Below are positions 1 through 8,276 of a stretch of DNA of 64,000 nucleotides, in pieces. Position numbers and translations under genes: made by a program. Every line of letters begins with the position of its first letter. The stretch's first letter is position 1. This stretch comes from SIG673 sp045638685. Lineage in GTDB: Bacteria; Bacillota; Clostridia; Oscillospirales; CAG-272. The notes beneath the pieces are model-generated. The model was given only the letters and a program-made list of their open reading frames with translations, was not told the DNA's origin and ran no database searches. Location of the stretch: NCBI GenBank assembly GCA_045638685.1, contig JAZUBT010000035.1:11253-75252 (forward strand), written 5' to 3'.

Positions 1-533
1 TCGTAAACGCGAGATATATGCTTATGAGCTGCGCTCTCAGTCAAAAATTCTCGCCGAGCGAAAAGCTTTCACATAGGTTTTTCAGCGGATATTTCGTAAC
101 GGACGAAATTTTCGGTATAACCATGGCAAGAGAGGGCTTTTTGAACCCGTATTACGTTTACGGGGCGGCGTTTACCGCGGTACCGCTCTGGTCGATCGGA
201 ACTGCGATAGGCGCTATTGCGGGAGCGTGGCTTCCCGTGAGCATCGTAAGTGCGCTCAGCGTTGCGCTTTACGGAATGTTTATTGCGATAATAATTCCGC
301 CGGCGAGAAAAAATAAGATTATAGCAGGTATAATCACCGTTTGCTTTGTTCTTAGCTATTTAACGAAATTTATCCCTGCCGCGTGGAAGCTTTCCGAGGG
401 TACGGTTACCATAATACTTACCGTTTTCATTTCCGCCGTGGCGGCGGTGCTTTTTCCCCGAAAGGACGACGAAGAGGAAGTGTGTTCCGAACGAGAGATG
501 GTATCTGAGGAGAAAGGGGGAGAGGCTAAATGA
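1..533 (+). CDS. azlC: Branched-chain amino acid exporter large subunit AzlC, 5' truncated
   Basis: The frame is open through the left edge of the window, so the first ATG at 18 is probably internal and the N-terminal part is missing. What remains is about 176 residues of a hydrophobic AzlC-family protein, with the family-like NARxMLMSxxLS stretch at its beginning, four or more membrane spans and a charged Glu/Lys-rich C-terminus. AzlC is the large subunit of the AzlCD exporter for branched-chain amino acids and analogues. The stop overlaps the azlD start (ATGA), which supports translational coupling and a two-subunit complex. The substrate is inferred from the family. Confidence 0.85.
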   Translation, partial: VNARYMLMSCALSQKFSPSEKLSHRFFSGYFVTDEIFGITMAREGFLNPYYVYGAAFTAVPLWSIGTAIGAIAGAWLPVSIVSALSVALYGMFIAIIIPPARKNKIIAGIITVCFVLSYLTKFIPAAWKLSEGTVTIILTVFISAVAAVLFPRKDDEEEVCSEREMVSEEKGGEAK

Positions 534-850
534 AAAACAATATATTTGTCTATATCCTGATTATGGCGGGAGTTACATACCTTGTAAGAGTACTGCCTAT
601 CACCCTTATACGAAAGCAGATTAAAAACCGTTTTGTAAAATCCTTCCTTTATTACGTTCCGTACGTAACCCTTGCCGTTATGACGTTCCCCGCGATACTG
701 AACGTTACACAGTCTCCGATTTCGGGAGCGATAGCTCTTGCGGTCGGAATAGCTCTCGCGTGGTTCGGCGCAAGTCTTTTCAAGGTTGCGGTTGCCTCTT
801 GCTCGGTTGTGTTTATTTCAGAGCTGATAATGACGTATTTGATTAAGTAA
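530..850 (+). CDS. azlD: Branched-chain amino acid exporter small subunit AzlD
   Basis: A 106-residue membrane protein of the AzlD family with about four hydrophobic segments and the early motif YLVRVLPITL. It forms the small subunit of the AzlCD exporter with the upstream gene. Its ATG overlaps the azlC stop by four bases, and the azlC 3' end supplies an AAAGGGGG-type ribosome site. It is the last gene of its operon, since a strong hairpin with a T-run follows at once and clpC converges from the other side. Confidence 0.88.
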   Translation: MKNNIFVYILIMAGVTYLVRVLPITLIRKQIKNRFVKSFLYYVPYVTLAVMTFPAILNVTQSPISGAIALAVGIALAWFGASLFKVAVASCSVVFISELIMTYLIK

Positions 851-880
851 AAAACCTTCCCACGGGGAAGGTTTTTTGCT
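851..880. terminator. Bidirectional terminator between azlD and clpC
   Basis: An 11-bp perfect stem (851-861 with 865-875) and a 3-nt loop, A-rich on the left and T-rich on the right. It serves azlD on the plus strand and clpC on the minus strand, whose stop codon lies at 883. Confidence 0.9.
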
Positions 881-882
881 TT

Positions 883-3348
883 TTATTCGCTTTTTTCTTT
901 ATTCCATACAAGACCGTTTTCATCTGCGGAAACGGTTACCGTATCGCCCTTTGCAAATTTTCCCTCAAGCATCGCCGTGGCAAAGCCGTCCTCTACCTTA
1001 TGAACTATTGTACGGCGGAGAGGCCTTGCTCCGTAAACCCTGTCGGTTCCTTCCCTTGCGAGGTAGTCCATAGCCTTTTCGTCAAAGCGTATGTTAACCC
1101 CTATCGCCGCTATACGCTTTACAACAGATTTAATCATATTATCGGCAATACGGCGTATATCCGCGTCGGAAAGCTTATCAAAGACTATAATCTCGTCAAT
1201 TCGGTTAAGGAATTCGGGACGGAACGCTTCTTTAAGAGCGGACATTACGCGTTCTCTTGTAGCCGCCTTCTCGTCTGCGGGCGCGTTTGAAACGGTAAAG
1301 CCGAGCGTTTTTCCCGAGGTAGTTATTTCTCTTGCGCCAAGGTTCGAGGTCATAATGATAACCGCGTTTTTAAAGTCAACACGCCTACCCTGAGAGTCGG
1401 TTAAAATACCGTCGTCAAGTATCTGGAGCATAAGATTAAAGACGTCGGGGTGCGCTTTTTCGATTTCGTCGAAAAGAACTACCGAATAAGGCTTACGGCG
1501 TATCTTCTCGGTAAGCTGACCGCCCTCATCGTATCCGATATAACCGGGAGGGGAGCCTATCATTTTGGATACGCTCGCCTTTTCCATATACTCCGACATA
1601 TCTACCCTTATCATTGCGTTTTCGTCTCCGAAAAGGATTTCGGCAAGAGCCTTCGAAAGCTCGGTTTTACCGACACCCGTCGGCCCGAGGAATATAAACG
1701 AGCCTGTCGGACGGCTCGGGTCCTTAAGTCCTATTCTTGAACGTCTTATCGCGTTTGCGACGGATACTACCGCCTCGTCCTGACCGATAACTCTTTCGTG
1801 AAGCAGCTTTTCAAGGCTAAGGAGCCTGCTTTCCTCCTCCTCGGCAAGCTTTTTGACCGGTATGCCCGTCCACTGAGTAACTATTTCCTCTATGTCTGAT
1901 GCGGTAACCGCATCGCTTTCCGGAGTTTTGTTTTTCTCCCATTCCGTTTTCTTGGCGTTGTACTCGTCATTAAGCTTCGTTTCCTCGTCGCGTATCCTTG
2001 CGGCCTTTTCGAAATCCTGGTCAACTATCGCGTCGCGCTTTTCGTCGGCAAGCTTTTTAAGCTGCGCTTCAAGAGCTTTGACGTCTTCGGGAACCGAAAG
2101 AGTGCCTATACGCTTTCTCGAAGCCGCCTCGTCGATAAGGTCTATCGCTTTATCGGGCAGATAGCGGTCGCCTATATAACGTCTTGAAAGATTTACTGCC
2201 GCCGTAACGGCTCCGTCGGAGATTTTAAGCTTATGATGCTCCTCGTATCTTGGGCGCAGTCCCATTAAAATCTTTACCGCGTCCTCGGGGGAGGGTTCTC
2301 CAACGCTGACCGACTGGAAGCGTCGCTCGAGCGCGGCGTCCTTTTCAATATATTTACGGTATTCCGATACCGTGGTGGCGCCTATTACCTGAAATTCACC
2401 CCTTGAAAGCGCGGGCTTTATAATGTTGGCGGCATCCATGCTGCCCTCCGAGGTTGCCCCCGCGCCGACTATGGTGTGAATTTCGTCTATGAAAAGAATT
2501 ACTCCGCGGTTACCTTTAACCTCGTTCATAACCCCTTTCAGGCGCTCCTCGAACTCACCCCTGTACTTTGTTCCCGCAAGCATACCCGAAACGTCAAGGC
2601 TTACTATTATTTTCCCCTTAAGATTTTCGGGCACGTCTCCATTGACTATTTTCTGCGCAAGTCCTTCCACAACGGCTGTTTTACCGACACCCGCCTCGCC
2701 TATAAGACAAGGATTGTTCTTTGTACGTCTTGACAGAATCTGTATAAGGCGTTCGCTTTCGCTGTCGCGTCCTATAACGGGATCAAGCTTTCCTTCCTTT
2801 GCCATTCTGGTAAGATCCTTGCCGTATTTTTTAAGATTTGCCATTCCTCTGAAAGATTGAGAGCCGAGATTTTCCTCGCGGACGTCGTCTGTTTCTCCGC
2901 TATCCTCGCTGTCGGCACTCATTAAGGCAAGAAGATCCTTTCCAAGCTCGGAAATATCAACTCCCTCCGCAGAGAGCAGCTTTACCGCAACGCAGTCGGA
3001 AAGAGAGAGGAGCGATATAAGAAGATGCTCCGTTCCGATAGCCTCGCTTCCGCGTTTTGTTGCCTCGTAAGCTGAGGCTTGTATGATTTTATTCATTTTT
3101 TCGGTTATGTTTCTCGGCGTGGGAGAGGTTGGCGTGCCGGAGCCCATGTGATTTTTAACCGATTCGTACATGGCCTCGTAGTCTATTCCGTGTTTGTCGA
3201 GAAGCTCCGTTGCCGCGCACTCCTGAACGCTTAATATACCGAGCAAAAGATGCTCTGAGCCGACGTCGGTATGACCGAGCTTTCCGGCTTCGCCGAGAGA
3301 GGCGTTAAGAGCCGCTTCCGCGTATTTTGTAAATTTACTGTTTGACAT
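883..3348 (-). CDS. clpC: ATP-dependent Clp unfoldase ClpC
   Basis: A Hsp100 class I AAA+ unfoldase of 821 residues that partners ClpP and recognises phosphoarginine-tagged proteins made by McsB. Visible parts are a double Clp-N repeat (about 1-145), AAA1 with Walker A GEAGVGKT near residue 222 and Walker B FIDEIH, a middle UVR-like coiled coil, and AAA2 with GPTGVGKT near 559 and VLFDEIE. All catalytic residues look intact. Start choice: ATG at 3348 (MSNSKF) is preceded by GGAG at 6-nt spacing and matches ClpC N-termini; an in-frame ATG 12 nt upstream and a longer open frame to 3417 are less likely. It is the last gene of the ctsR operon, 190 nt after mcsB, with a conserved hairpin at its start. 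Confidence 0.97.
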   Translation of the reverse strand: MSNSKFTKYAEAALNASLGEAGKLGHTDVGSEHLLLGILSVQECAATELLDKHGIDYEAMYESVKNHMGSGTPTSPTPRNITEKMNKIIQASAYEATKRGSEAIGTEHLLISLLSLSDCVAVKLLSAEGVDISELGKDLLALMSADSEDSGETDDVREENLGSQSFRGMANLKKYGKDLTRMAKEGKLDPVIGRDSESERLIQILSRRTKNNPCLIGEAGVGKTAVVEGLAQKIVNGDVPENLKGKIIVSLDVSGMLAGTKYRGEFEERLKGVMNEVKGNRGVILFIDEIHTIVGAGATSEGSMDAANIIKPALSRGEFQVIGATTVSEYRKYIEKDAALERRFQSVSVGEPSPEDAVKILMGLRPRYEEHHKLKISDGAVTAAVNLSRRYIGDRYLPDKAIDLIDEAASRKRIGTLSVPEDVKALEAQLKKLADEKRDAIVDQDFEKAARIRDEETKLNDEYNAKKTEWEKNKTPESDAVTASDIEEIVTQWTGIPVKKLAEEEESRLLSLEKLLHERVIGQDEAVVSVANAIRRSRIGLKDPSRPTGSFIFLGPTGVGKTELSKALAEILFGDENAMIRVDMSEYMEKASVSKMIGSPPGYIGYDEGGQLTEKIRRKPYSVVLFDEIEKAHPDVFNLMLQILDDGILTDSQGRRVDFKNAVIIMTSNLGAREITTSGKTLGFTVSNAPADEKAATRERVMSALKEAFRPEFLNRIDEIIVFDKLSDADIRRIADNMIKSVVKRIAAIGVNIRFDEKAMDYLAREGTDRVYGARPLRRTIVHKVEDGFATAMLEGKFAKGDTVTVSADENGLVWNKEKSE

Positions 3349-3380
3349 TTTAATCTCCATTCCGCTATCCAAAGGATAGC
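3346..3380 (-). promoter_or_regulatory. Hairpin at the clpC translation start, shared with phoH
   Basis: On the minus strand the 7-bp hairpin GCTATCCTTTGGATAGC is followed by GGAATG, seven bases and the AAATG start. The same 35-nt layout occurs at phoH (25254-25288) with 28 identical positions and the hairpin preserved. A role in translation initiation is inferred only. Confidence 0.55.
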
Positions 3381-3538
3381 TGATAGCATATTTAAGCGAG
3401 TTTTCCGTTTTTTGCATCGCGAAACAAAACGCTGCTTAGCCTTTTAGGAAAACTCAGACGTGAAAAGCTTTTTGTTAGCACTTGCCGAGCCTCCACGCCA
3501 CACCCGTTCGTTAATAAACAGGCAGAAAAGATAATGTT

Positions 3539-4558
3539 TTATCCGTGATTTACTTTTACGGTAGAAAGAGTATCCCGTACAAGTCTTGCTCTTGCCACGT
3601 CTCTTGCTGTATCGTCGTCAAGCCCTTCCTTGGTCATAGAGATAGTAGCAGGCTGTACCGCAACAAGCAGCTCGCTCATTTTTTCATCGGTTATACCCGA
3701 AAGCAGTCCGATGCAAAGACCGAGCTTTATATCAGCAAAGCCGCTGTTAAACTCTGAGGAGGAGAGAACGTGAGCGCTTTTTAACAGACCGACGCTTCTT
3801 GCAATTTTATCGGTAAGCGCGGTTCTTTTAAGCTCGAAAATACCGTTTCTCGCCCCCCGCTCTGCCTCGACAAGCTTTTTAACGACGTCGGTTATAAGCT
3901 TTAAAATCTCCGTCTCGTCTATACCGAGAGAGGTGCGGTTTGAAATTTGATATATGCACCCCGCCGCCGAGCTTCCTTCCCCGTAAAGCCCACGAATGGT
4001 AATTCCCATTTTGCTTAAAGCTTGCTCATAAGAGGAAATTAAGTTTTTCAGCGTAAGCGCGGGCAGGCAAAGCATAGCGGAAACCCTCATAGCGCCGCCG
4101 AGATTTGTCGGACAGGCGGTAAGGTACCCGTATTTATCGCTGTAAGCAATTTTGAGCTCTCCGCATATACGGTCGTCAGCCTTACTCGCGTTTTCATAGG
4201 CTTTTTTGGGAGCAAAGCCCGCGACTATGCTCTGTATTCTTAAATGGTCCTCCTCGCAGACCATAATTTTAACCTTGTCGTTTCCGCCGCTGAGAAGCGC
4301 TCTTGTCTTGTCGGAGGAGGCAAATTCGGGGCTTACGAAATGCATCTCCATATAAGAGCGGAGTCTATCCTTTTCCGATGAGGTGAAGCGCTCGCAGCCG
4401 TAGTCGCTAAGTGTTCCCGATACGGCGTCTATTACATCGGCTCTGCCCTTTTCGTCAAGTCTTGCGGGGAAGGGATAGTCCGAGAGGTTTCTTGCAAAAC
4501 GAACTCTCGTTGATATAACGACGTCCTGCATATCTCCGGTTTCCGTGTACCAAGCCAT
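3539..4558 (-). CDS. mcsB: Protein arginine kinase McsB
   Basis: A 339-residue guanidino kinase-fold enzyme that phosphorylates arginines on proteins, including CtsR, and so marks them for ClpCP. Family motifs are visible: STRVRFARN near the N-terminus for nucleotide binding, CPTNLGG in the centre, and the late segment GLYGEGSSAAGxxYQISN. Start choice: ATG at 4558 (MAWYTETG) has AGGAGG nine bases upstream inside mcsA and follows the mcsA stop by one base; an upstream in-frame start at 4582 would overlap mcsA and lacks support. It needs McsA as activator in Bacillus, and McsA is encoded directly upstream. Confidence 0.96.
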   Translation of the reverse strand: MAWYTETGDMQDVVISTRVRFARNLSDYPFPARLDEKGRADVIDAVSGTLSDYGCERFTSSEKDRLRSYMEMHFVSPEFASSDKTRALLSGGNDKVKIMVCEEDHLRIQSIVAGFAPKKAYENASKADDRICGELKIAYSDKYGYLTACPTNLGGAMRVSAMLCLPALTLKNLISSYEQALSKMGITIRGLYGEGSSAAGCIYQISNRTSLGIDETEILKLITDVVKKLVEAERGARNGIFELKRTALTDKIARSVGLLKSAHVLSSSEFNSGFADIKLGLCIGLLSGITDEKMSELLVAVQPATISMTKEGLDDDTARDVARARLVRDTLSTVKVNHG

Positions 4559-4559
4559 A

Positions 4560-5057
4560 TCACTTATCCTCCTTCTTCTCAATAGCCTTTATTTTGTCCC
4601 TGATTTCGGCTGCTTTTTCATAATTTTCGGAAAGCACAGCTTCCTCCTGCTCTTTTTTAAGAGCCTCTATTTCGTCTCGTTTGGTAAGCTCCTCAACGTG
4701 CTTTCCGGGTGCGGAGCCTGAATGCGTGGTATGACCGTGAATTCCGTAAATGATTTTTGAAAGCTCCTCGGAGAAAACGTTATAACATTCCGCGCAGCCC
4801 GCACGTCCCGTTTTGGCAAGCTCACGTTTTGTTGACTTACAGAGAGGACAAATCTTTTTCTCCGCTATTCCCGTGCCGCCAAGTATGCTGTCGCTGAAAA
4901 ATCCCGAGAAGAGACTGTCGGCGCCACCGCTGAAAAACGTGCCGAGGTTTTCCTTTTCTGCGCATTCCGAGCAGAGCATACGCTCGCTTACTTCTCCGTT
5001 AATTACCTGCTTTATATGAACCGTCGCGCTGTTTTTATGGCATTTCTGACACAGCAT
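4560..5057 (-). CDS. mcsA: McsA, zinc-binding activator of McsB
   Basis: A 165-residue protein with two CxxC zinc-finger pairs (CQKC and CSEC near the N-terminus, CPLC and CAEC in the middle) and a C-terminal UvrB/UvrC-type helical hairpin containing NYEKAAEIRDKIKAIE. In Bacillus and Staphylococcus McsA binds and activates McsB and tunes CtsR activity. It lies 12 nt after ctsR and one base before mcsB, so the three genes are almost certainly cotranscribed. An unremarkable member of its family. Confidence 0.96.
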   Translation of the reverse strand: MLCQKCHKNSATVHIKQVINGEVSERMLCSECAEKENLGTFFSGGADSLFSGFFSDSILGGTGIAEKKICPLCKSTKRELAKTGRAGCAECYNVFSEELSKIIYGIHGHTTHSGSAPGKHVEELTKRDEIEALKKEQEEAVLSENYEKAAEIRDKIKAIEKKEDK

Positions 5058-5069
5058 ATTTTCTTCCTC

Positions 5070-5492
5070 CTATATTATTGATAAAATTATTTTCTTGATA
5101 AGCGATGCCCGTACCGTGTCGCTTACCGCGTAGGCGTTTGCAATATTAATTATATTTGCTTCGCGCGGAGTTATGATGCCGCGCTCTGCGAGGTCAATTA
5201 TAAATATGCTTCCGCTTTTTTCGTCAAGAGTATCACCTATGGTGTAAAAAAGGTGCATAAGATATTCGTCCTTATGCATAAGCTTCTTGGTTATTCGAAC
5301 GTAACCGCCACCACCGCGCCTGCTTTCTATAATATAACCCCTTTCGGGTGTAAAGCGTGAGGTTATGACGTAGTTTATCTGACTTGGAACGCAGCCTATT
5401 TGCTCGGCAAGCTCATTTCGTTTAAGCTCAAGGCTTCCGCCCTCCTCCTCAAGCATCTCGGTCAGCATTTTTTCAATTATATCACTAAGCAT
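5070..5492 (-). CDS. ctsR: Class III heat-shock repressor CtsR
   Basis: A 140-residue dimeric winged-helix repressor. The DNA-binding part runs from about 20 to 65, with helix QIGCVPSQINYVI followed by the glycine-rich wing RRGGGGYVRI; the C-terminal four-helix part mediates dimerisation and McsB control. Start choice: the frame is open to 5609, but ATG at 5492 (MLSDIIEKML) matches the family N-terminus and has AAAGGAACGG upstream. It leads ctsR-mcsA-mcsB-clpC and is autoregulated by the operators at 5641-5673. The roughly 130-nt leader between the predicted transcript start and this ATG is long for such an operon. Confidence 0.96.
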   Translation of the reverse strand: MLSDIIEKMLTEMLEEEGGSLELKRNELAEQIGCVPSQINYVITSRFTPERGYIIESRRGGGGYVRITKKLMHKDEYLMHLFYTIGDTLDEKSGSIFIIDLAERGIITPREANIINIANAYAVSDTVRASLIKKIILSII

Positions 5493-5627
5493 TTTTCTAC
5501 CGTTCCTTTCCTTGACTTTAACCGTTTTATGCAGCTGTGCTTTGAGTGAAAAAACACGCCGCGCATCTCTCGGGAAATCCCATAGTGTAAGTCGTCTTTT
5601 TTGTCGCATTCTTCTTTTTACGGTTTA

Positions 5628-5656
5628 ATTGTAGCACAAAAGTCAAAGAAAGTCAA
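5628..5656 (-). promoter_or_regulatory. Sigma-A promoter of the ctsR operon
   Basis: On the minus strand, -35 TTGACT (5651-5656) and -10 TACAAT (5628-5633) are separated by 17 nt. The -35 box is itself part of a CtsR heptad, so repressor binding would block RNA polymerase directly. Confidence 0.85.
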
Positions 5657-5673
5657 AGTCAAAGAAAGTCAAA
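5641..5673. promoter_or_regulatory. Two overlapping CtsR operators
   Basis: AGTCAAAGAAAGTCAAA occurs at 5641-5657 and again at 5657-5673, sharing one base. Each copy fits the CtsR consensus RGTCAAANANRGTCAAA, giving four heptads in 33 bp that cover the -35 box and part of the spacer of the ctsR promoter. Confidence 0.93.
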
Positions 5674-5795
5674 TGTGTTTTGTTGTTGCTTGTTTGAGAA
5701 ATAAAACGCGGTTATATCTCGTTTTTTCTCATTTTTTCTCGCTTTTTTAGTTTTTTGTATTTTTTGAGATTTTTAGTCATTTGCGTAAAAACGTA
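5674..5795. other. T-rich spacer between divergent ctsR and exonuclease promoters
   Basis: No gene is visible. The plus strand holds repeated T-runs (TTTTTTCTC-like) just upstream of the exonuclease promoter, which could act as an UP element; that role is inferred. Confidence 0.4.
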
Positions 5796-5824
5796 TTGAC
5801 AATTTTTTCGGTTTGTTTTATAAT
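5796..5824 (+). promoter_or_regulatory. Sigma-A promoter for exonuclease and ABC exporter genes
   Basis: Consensus TTGACA (5796-5801), 17-nt spacer, TATAAT (5819-5824). Both hexamers are perfect, so strong constitutive transcription is likely. Confidence 0.9.
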
Positions 5825-5891
5825 AAAATAAAATACTGTATTACAAGGGTTTGATAAGGCTTTTCGTATTACAAAAAAGAAAGAAAAACGT

Positions 5892-6434
5892 ATGACAAGA
5901 AACGACTGTTCACTTGCTATGCCCGATACCTACGTTGTTTTTGACCTTGAAACAACGGGGCTTTCCCCGAAAAAGGCGGAAATAATAGAGATAGGCGCCG
6001 TAAGAGTAAAAAACGGAAAAATAACGGAGAAATTTCAAACCTACGTAAAGCCGTATGGGCGTATCCCGCCTATGATAACACAGCTTACGGGGATAACCGA
6101 GGAAATGACGGTAAACGCGCCTCGGATAGAGGACGCTCTTCCGATGTTTATCTCGTTTATAAAGGACGATATTTTATTCGCGCACAACTCCTCCTTTGAT
6201 TGTCGCTTTATCGGTACTGCCTGTCTTATTCTCGGTTACGATCCGAAAAACGAAGTAAGAGACAGCCTTGCCTTAGCAAGAAAATACATAAATGCGGAAA
6301 ATCATAAGCTTGAAACCTTAAAAAATTTTCTCGGTATTAAAAGAAAATCACATAATGCCGTCGATGACTGCATTGTAACCTTTGAGGTTATAGAGGAATG
6401 CAGAAGAAAATCTATGCTTTTGGAAACAGAGTAA
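5892..6434 (+). CDS. DEDDh 3'-5' exonuclease, DnaQ/PolC epsilon-like
   Basis: A 180-residue stand-alone exonuclease domain. Exo I is FDLETTGL near residue 18, Exo II is HNSSFDCRF near residue 98, and Exo III is HNAVDD near residue 156, so all four acidic metal ligands and the catalytic His are present. The family removes nucleotides from DNA or RNA 3' ends, in proofreading or repair. There is no polymerase or helicase domain, so its partner cannot be read from the sequence. The next gene begins one base after its stop, suggesting an operon with the ABC exporter, although a functional link is not evident. Confidence 0.88.
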   Translation: MTRNDCSLAMPDTYVVFDLETTGLSPKKAEIIEIGAVRVKNGKITEKFQTYVKPYGRIPPMITQLTGITEEMTVNAPRIEDALPMFISFIKDDILFAHNSSFDCRFIGTACLILGYDPKNEVRDSLALARKYINAENHKLETLKNFLGIKRKSHNAVDDCIVTFEVIEECRRKSMLLETE

Positions 6435-6435
6435 A

Positions 6436-8256
6436 ATGAAAAAGAATAAAAATACAGATAAGAATACTGAATACAAGACCGTTACAGATTACCTACGACC
6501 GTTCAAGCTTTACGTGGTACTCACCGTAACGGTTAAATTTATCGCTACCTTTGCCGAGCTTTTCCTGCCGTCCACCCTTTCGTATATGGTCGATACGCTT
6601 GCACCCGCAAAGGACGTTAAGAAAATGGTTATTTTCGGTCTTATAATGGTGCTGTGCTCACTCGTCGCGCTTATAGGAAATATAACGGCGAACAGAATGG
6701 CGGCGAAAACGGCGAGTAAGATAACGGAGAAGCTAAGACACGACGTATATGTAAAAACGCTGTCGCTTTCCTGCCAAAAGACCGATGAGTTTACCGTTCC
6801 GACGCTTATTTCAAGGCTCACAAGCGATACCTATAACCTACATAATATGCTCAGAATGGTACAGCAGGGCGGTATAAGAGGTCCTATAATCGTAATAGGC
6901 GGCATAATTATCACCTCGTTTCTCGATAAGGCTTTAACGCTTATACTCGTCGCGCTTCTGCCTGTCGTTTTCACCATAATATTCTTTATATCAAGAAAGG
7001 GTGTAAGAATATACGGAGACGTCCAGAAAACCTCGGACGAAATGGTTTCCGTGCTTCGTGAAAATATGGAGGGGGTACGTGTAATAAAGGCGCTCTCCAA
7101 AACCGAATACGAAAGAGAGCGTTTTTCGGGTATAAACGAAAGGATATATAGGTACGACAGAAAAGCGGGAATAACCACAGGTCTTTCGGGCCCTGTTATG
7201 AACGTCTTTTTAAATCTCGGCTTTTGCGCGGTTATACTTGCCGGTGCGTACAGAGTTAACGCCAGACACACAGAGCCGGGTGTTATTATCGCGTTTTTAA
7301 GCTATTTTACCCTTATACTTATGGCTATGATGATGATAAACAGAATTTTTATGCTTATAAGTAAGGGGGTAGCCTCGGGAAAAAGACTTAACGAGGTGCT
7401 TAAAGCCCCGTCAGACGACGATTTTACCCCTGTTTCTGCTACGAGTGATTGCGTAGAAGCGAATGCCGGTTACGGCTCGCAAGAGCACTTCGAAGCCGAG
7501 AAAAGTCAGGAGAGCCATTATCCGTATCACGTTTCCTTTGAAAACGTTACCTTTTCCTATTTAAAGAAAAGAAATAACCTTGAAAACCTTTCCTTTAATC
7601 TTAAAAGGGGAGAGACGCTTGGAATTATCGGTTCAACCGGCTCGGGTAAAACCACTATAATTAATCTGCTTCTCAGATTTTATAAAGCCGATAGCGGTGA
7701 GGTAAAAATAAACGGAAAAAATATTAACGAGATACCGAGAGGGAAGCTTTATAAAATGTTCGGCTCGGCGCTGCAAACCGATTTTCTTATGTCGGATACC
7801 ATAAAAGAAAATATACGCTTTGAAAGAGACATTTCCGACGAGGAGATAACCTACGCCGCAGTAAACGCTCTTGCCGACGGCTTTATAAAGGATAAGAGCG
7901 GAGGATACGAGCATCTTCTTGACGTAAAAGCGGCAAACCTCAGCGGTGGACAAAAGCAGCGACTTCTTATCGCAAGAGCCATTGCTGGAAAGCCGGATAT
8001 ACTGATACTTGACGACTCGTGCAGCGGACTTGACTATAAGACCGACTCTCTTTTACGTCAGAATCTCGGTAGCGGCTACGCCGAATGCACGAAGGTTATT
8101 GTTGCTCAAAGAGCGAGCACCGTAATGAACGCCGACCTTATAATTGTAATGGACGACGGTGAGGTCGTCGGTATAGGCAGACACGACGAGCTTATGGAGA
8201 AATGTGAGCTTTACCGCGAGACTGCGATAGCGCAGATGGCGGCTGCGAAAGAATAA
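6436..8256 (+). CDS. Heterodimeric ABC exporter half, with degenerate catalytic site
   Basis: A 606-residue half-transporter: six membrane spans in about 1-320, a 40-residue polar linker, then an ATPase domain. Walker A is GSTGSGKT (399-406) and the signature LSGGQ is perfect (502-506). The residue after the Walker B Asp is D527 rather than the catalytic Glu, and the H-loop residue is Q558 rather than His. These are the hallmarks of the non-catalytic half of LmrC/TM287-type exporters. The partner follows 20 bp downstream. Likely substrates are drugs, lipids or peptides, but nothing here identifies one. Confidence 0.9.
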   Translation: MKKNKNTDKNTEYKTVTDYLRPFKLYVVLTVTVKFIATFAELFLPSTLSYMVDTLAPAKDVKKMVIFGLIMVLCSLVALIGNITANRMAAKTASKITEKLRHDVYVKTLSLSCQKTDEFTVPTLISRLTSDTYNLHNMLRMVQQGGIRGPIIVIGGIIITSFLDKALTLILVALLPVVFTIIFFISRKGVRIYGDVQKTSDEMVSVLRENMEGVRVIKALSKTEYERERFSGINERIYRYDRKAGITTGLSGPVMNVFLNLGFCAVILAGAYRVNARHTEPGVIIAFLSYFTLILMAMMMINRIFMLISKGVASGKRLNEVLKAPSDDDFTPVSATSDCVEANAGYGSQEHFEAEKSQESHYPYHVSFENVTFSYLKKRNNLENLSFNLKRGETLGIIGSTGSGKTTIINLLLRFYKADSGEVKINGKNINEIPRGKLYKMFGSALQTDFLMSDTIKENIRFERDISDEEITYAAVNALADGFIKDKSGGYEHLLDVKAANLSGGQKQRLLIARAIAGKPDILILDDSCSGLDYKTDSLLRQNLGSGYAECTKVIVAQRASTVMNADLIIVMDDGEVVGIGRHDELMEKCELYRETAIAQMAAAKE

Positions 8257-8276
8257 GTAAGAAAGGGGGACTTGAA

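Noticed and set aside
3470..3500. CIRCE-like half site (AAGTGCTAAC on the minus strand) upstream of clpC
   Set aside because: The second half, TTAGCACTC at 9-nt spacing, is absent, so there is no HrcA operator.
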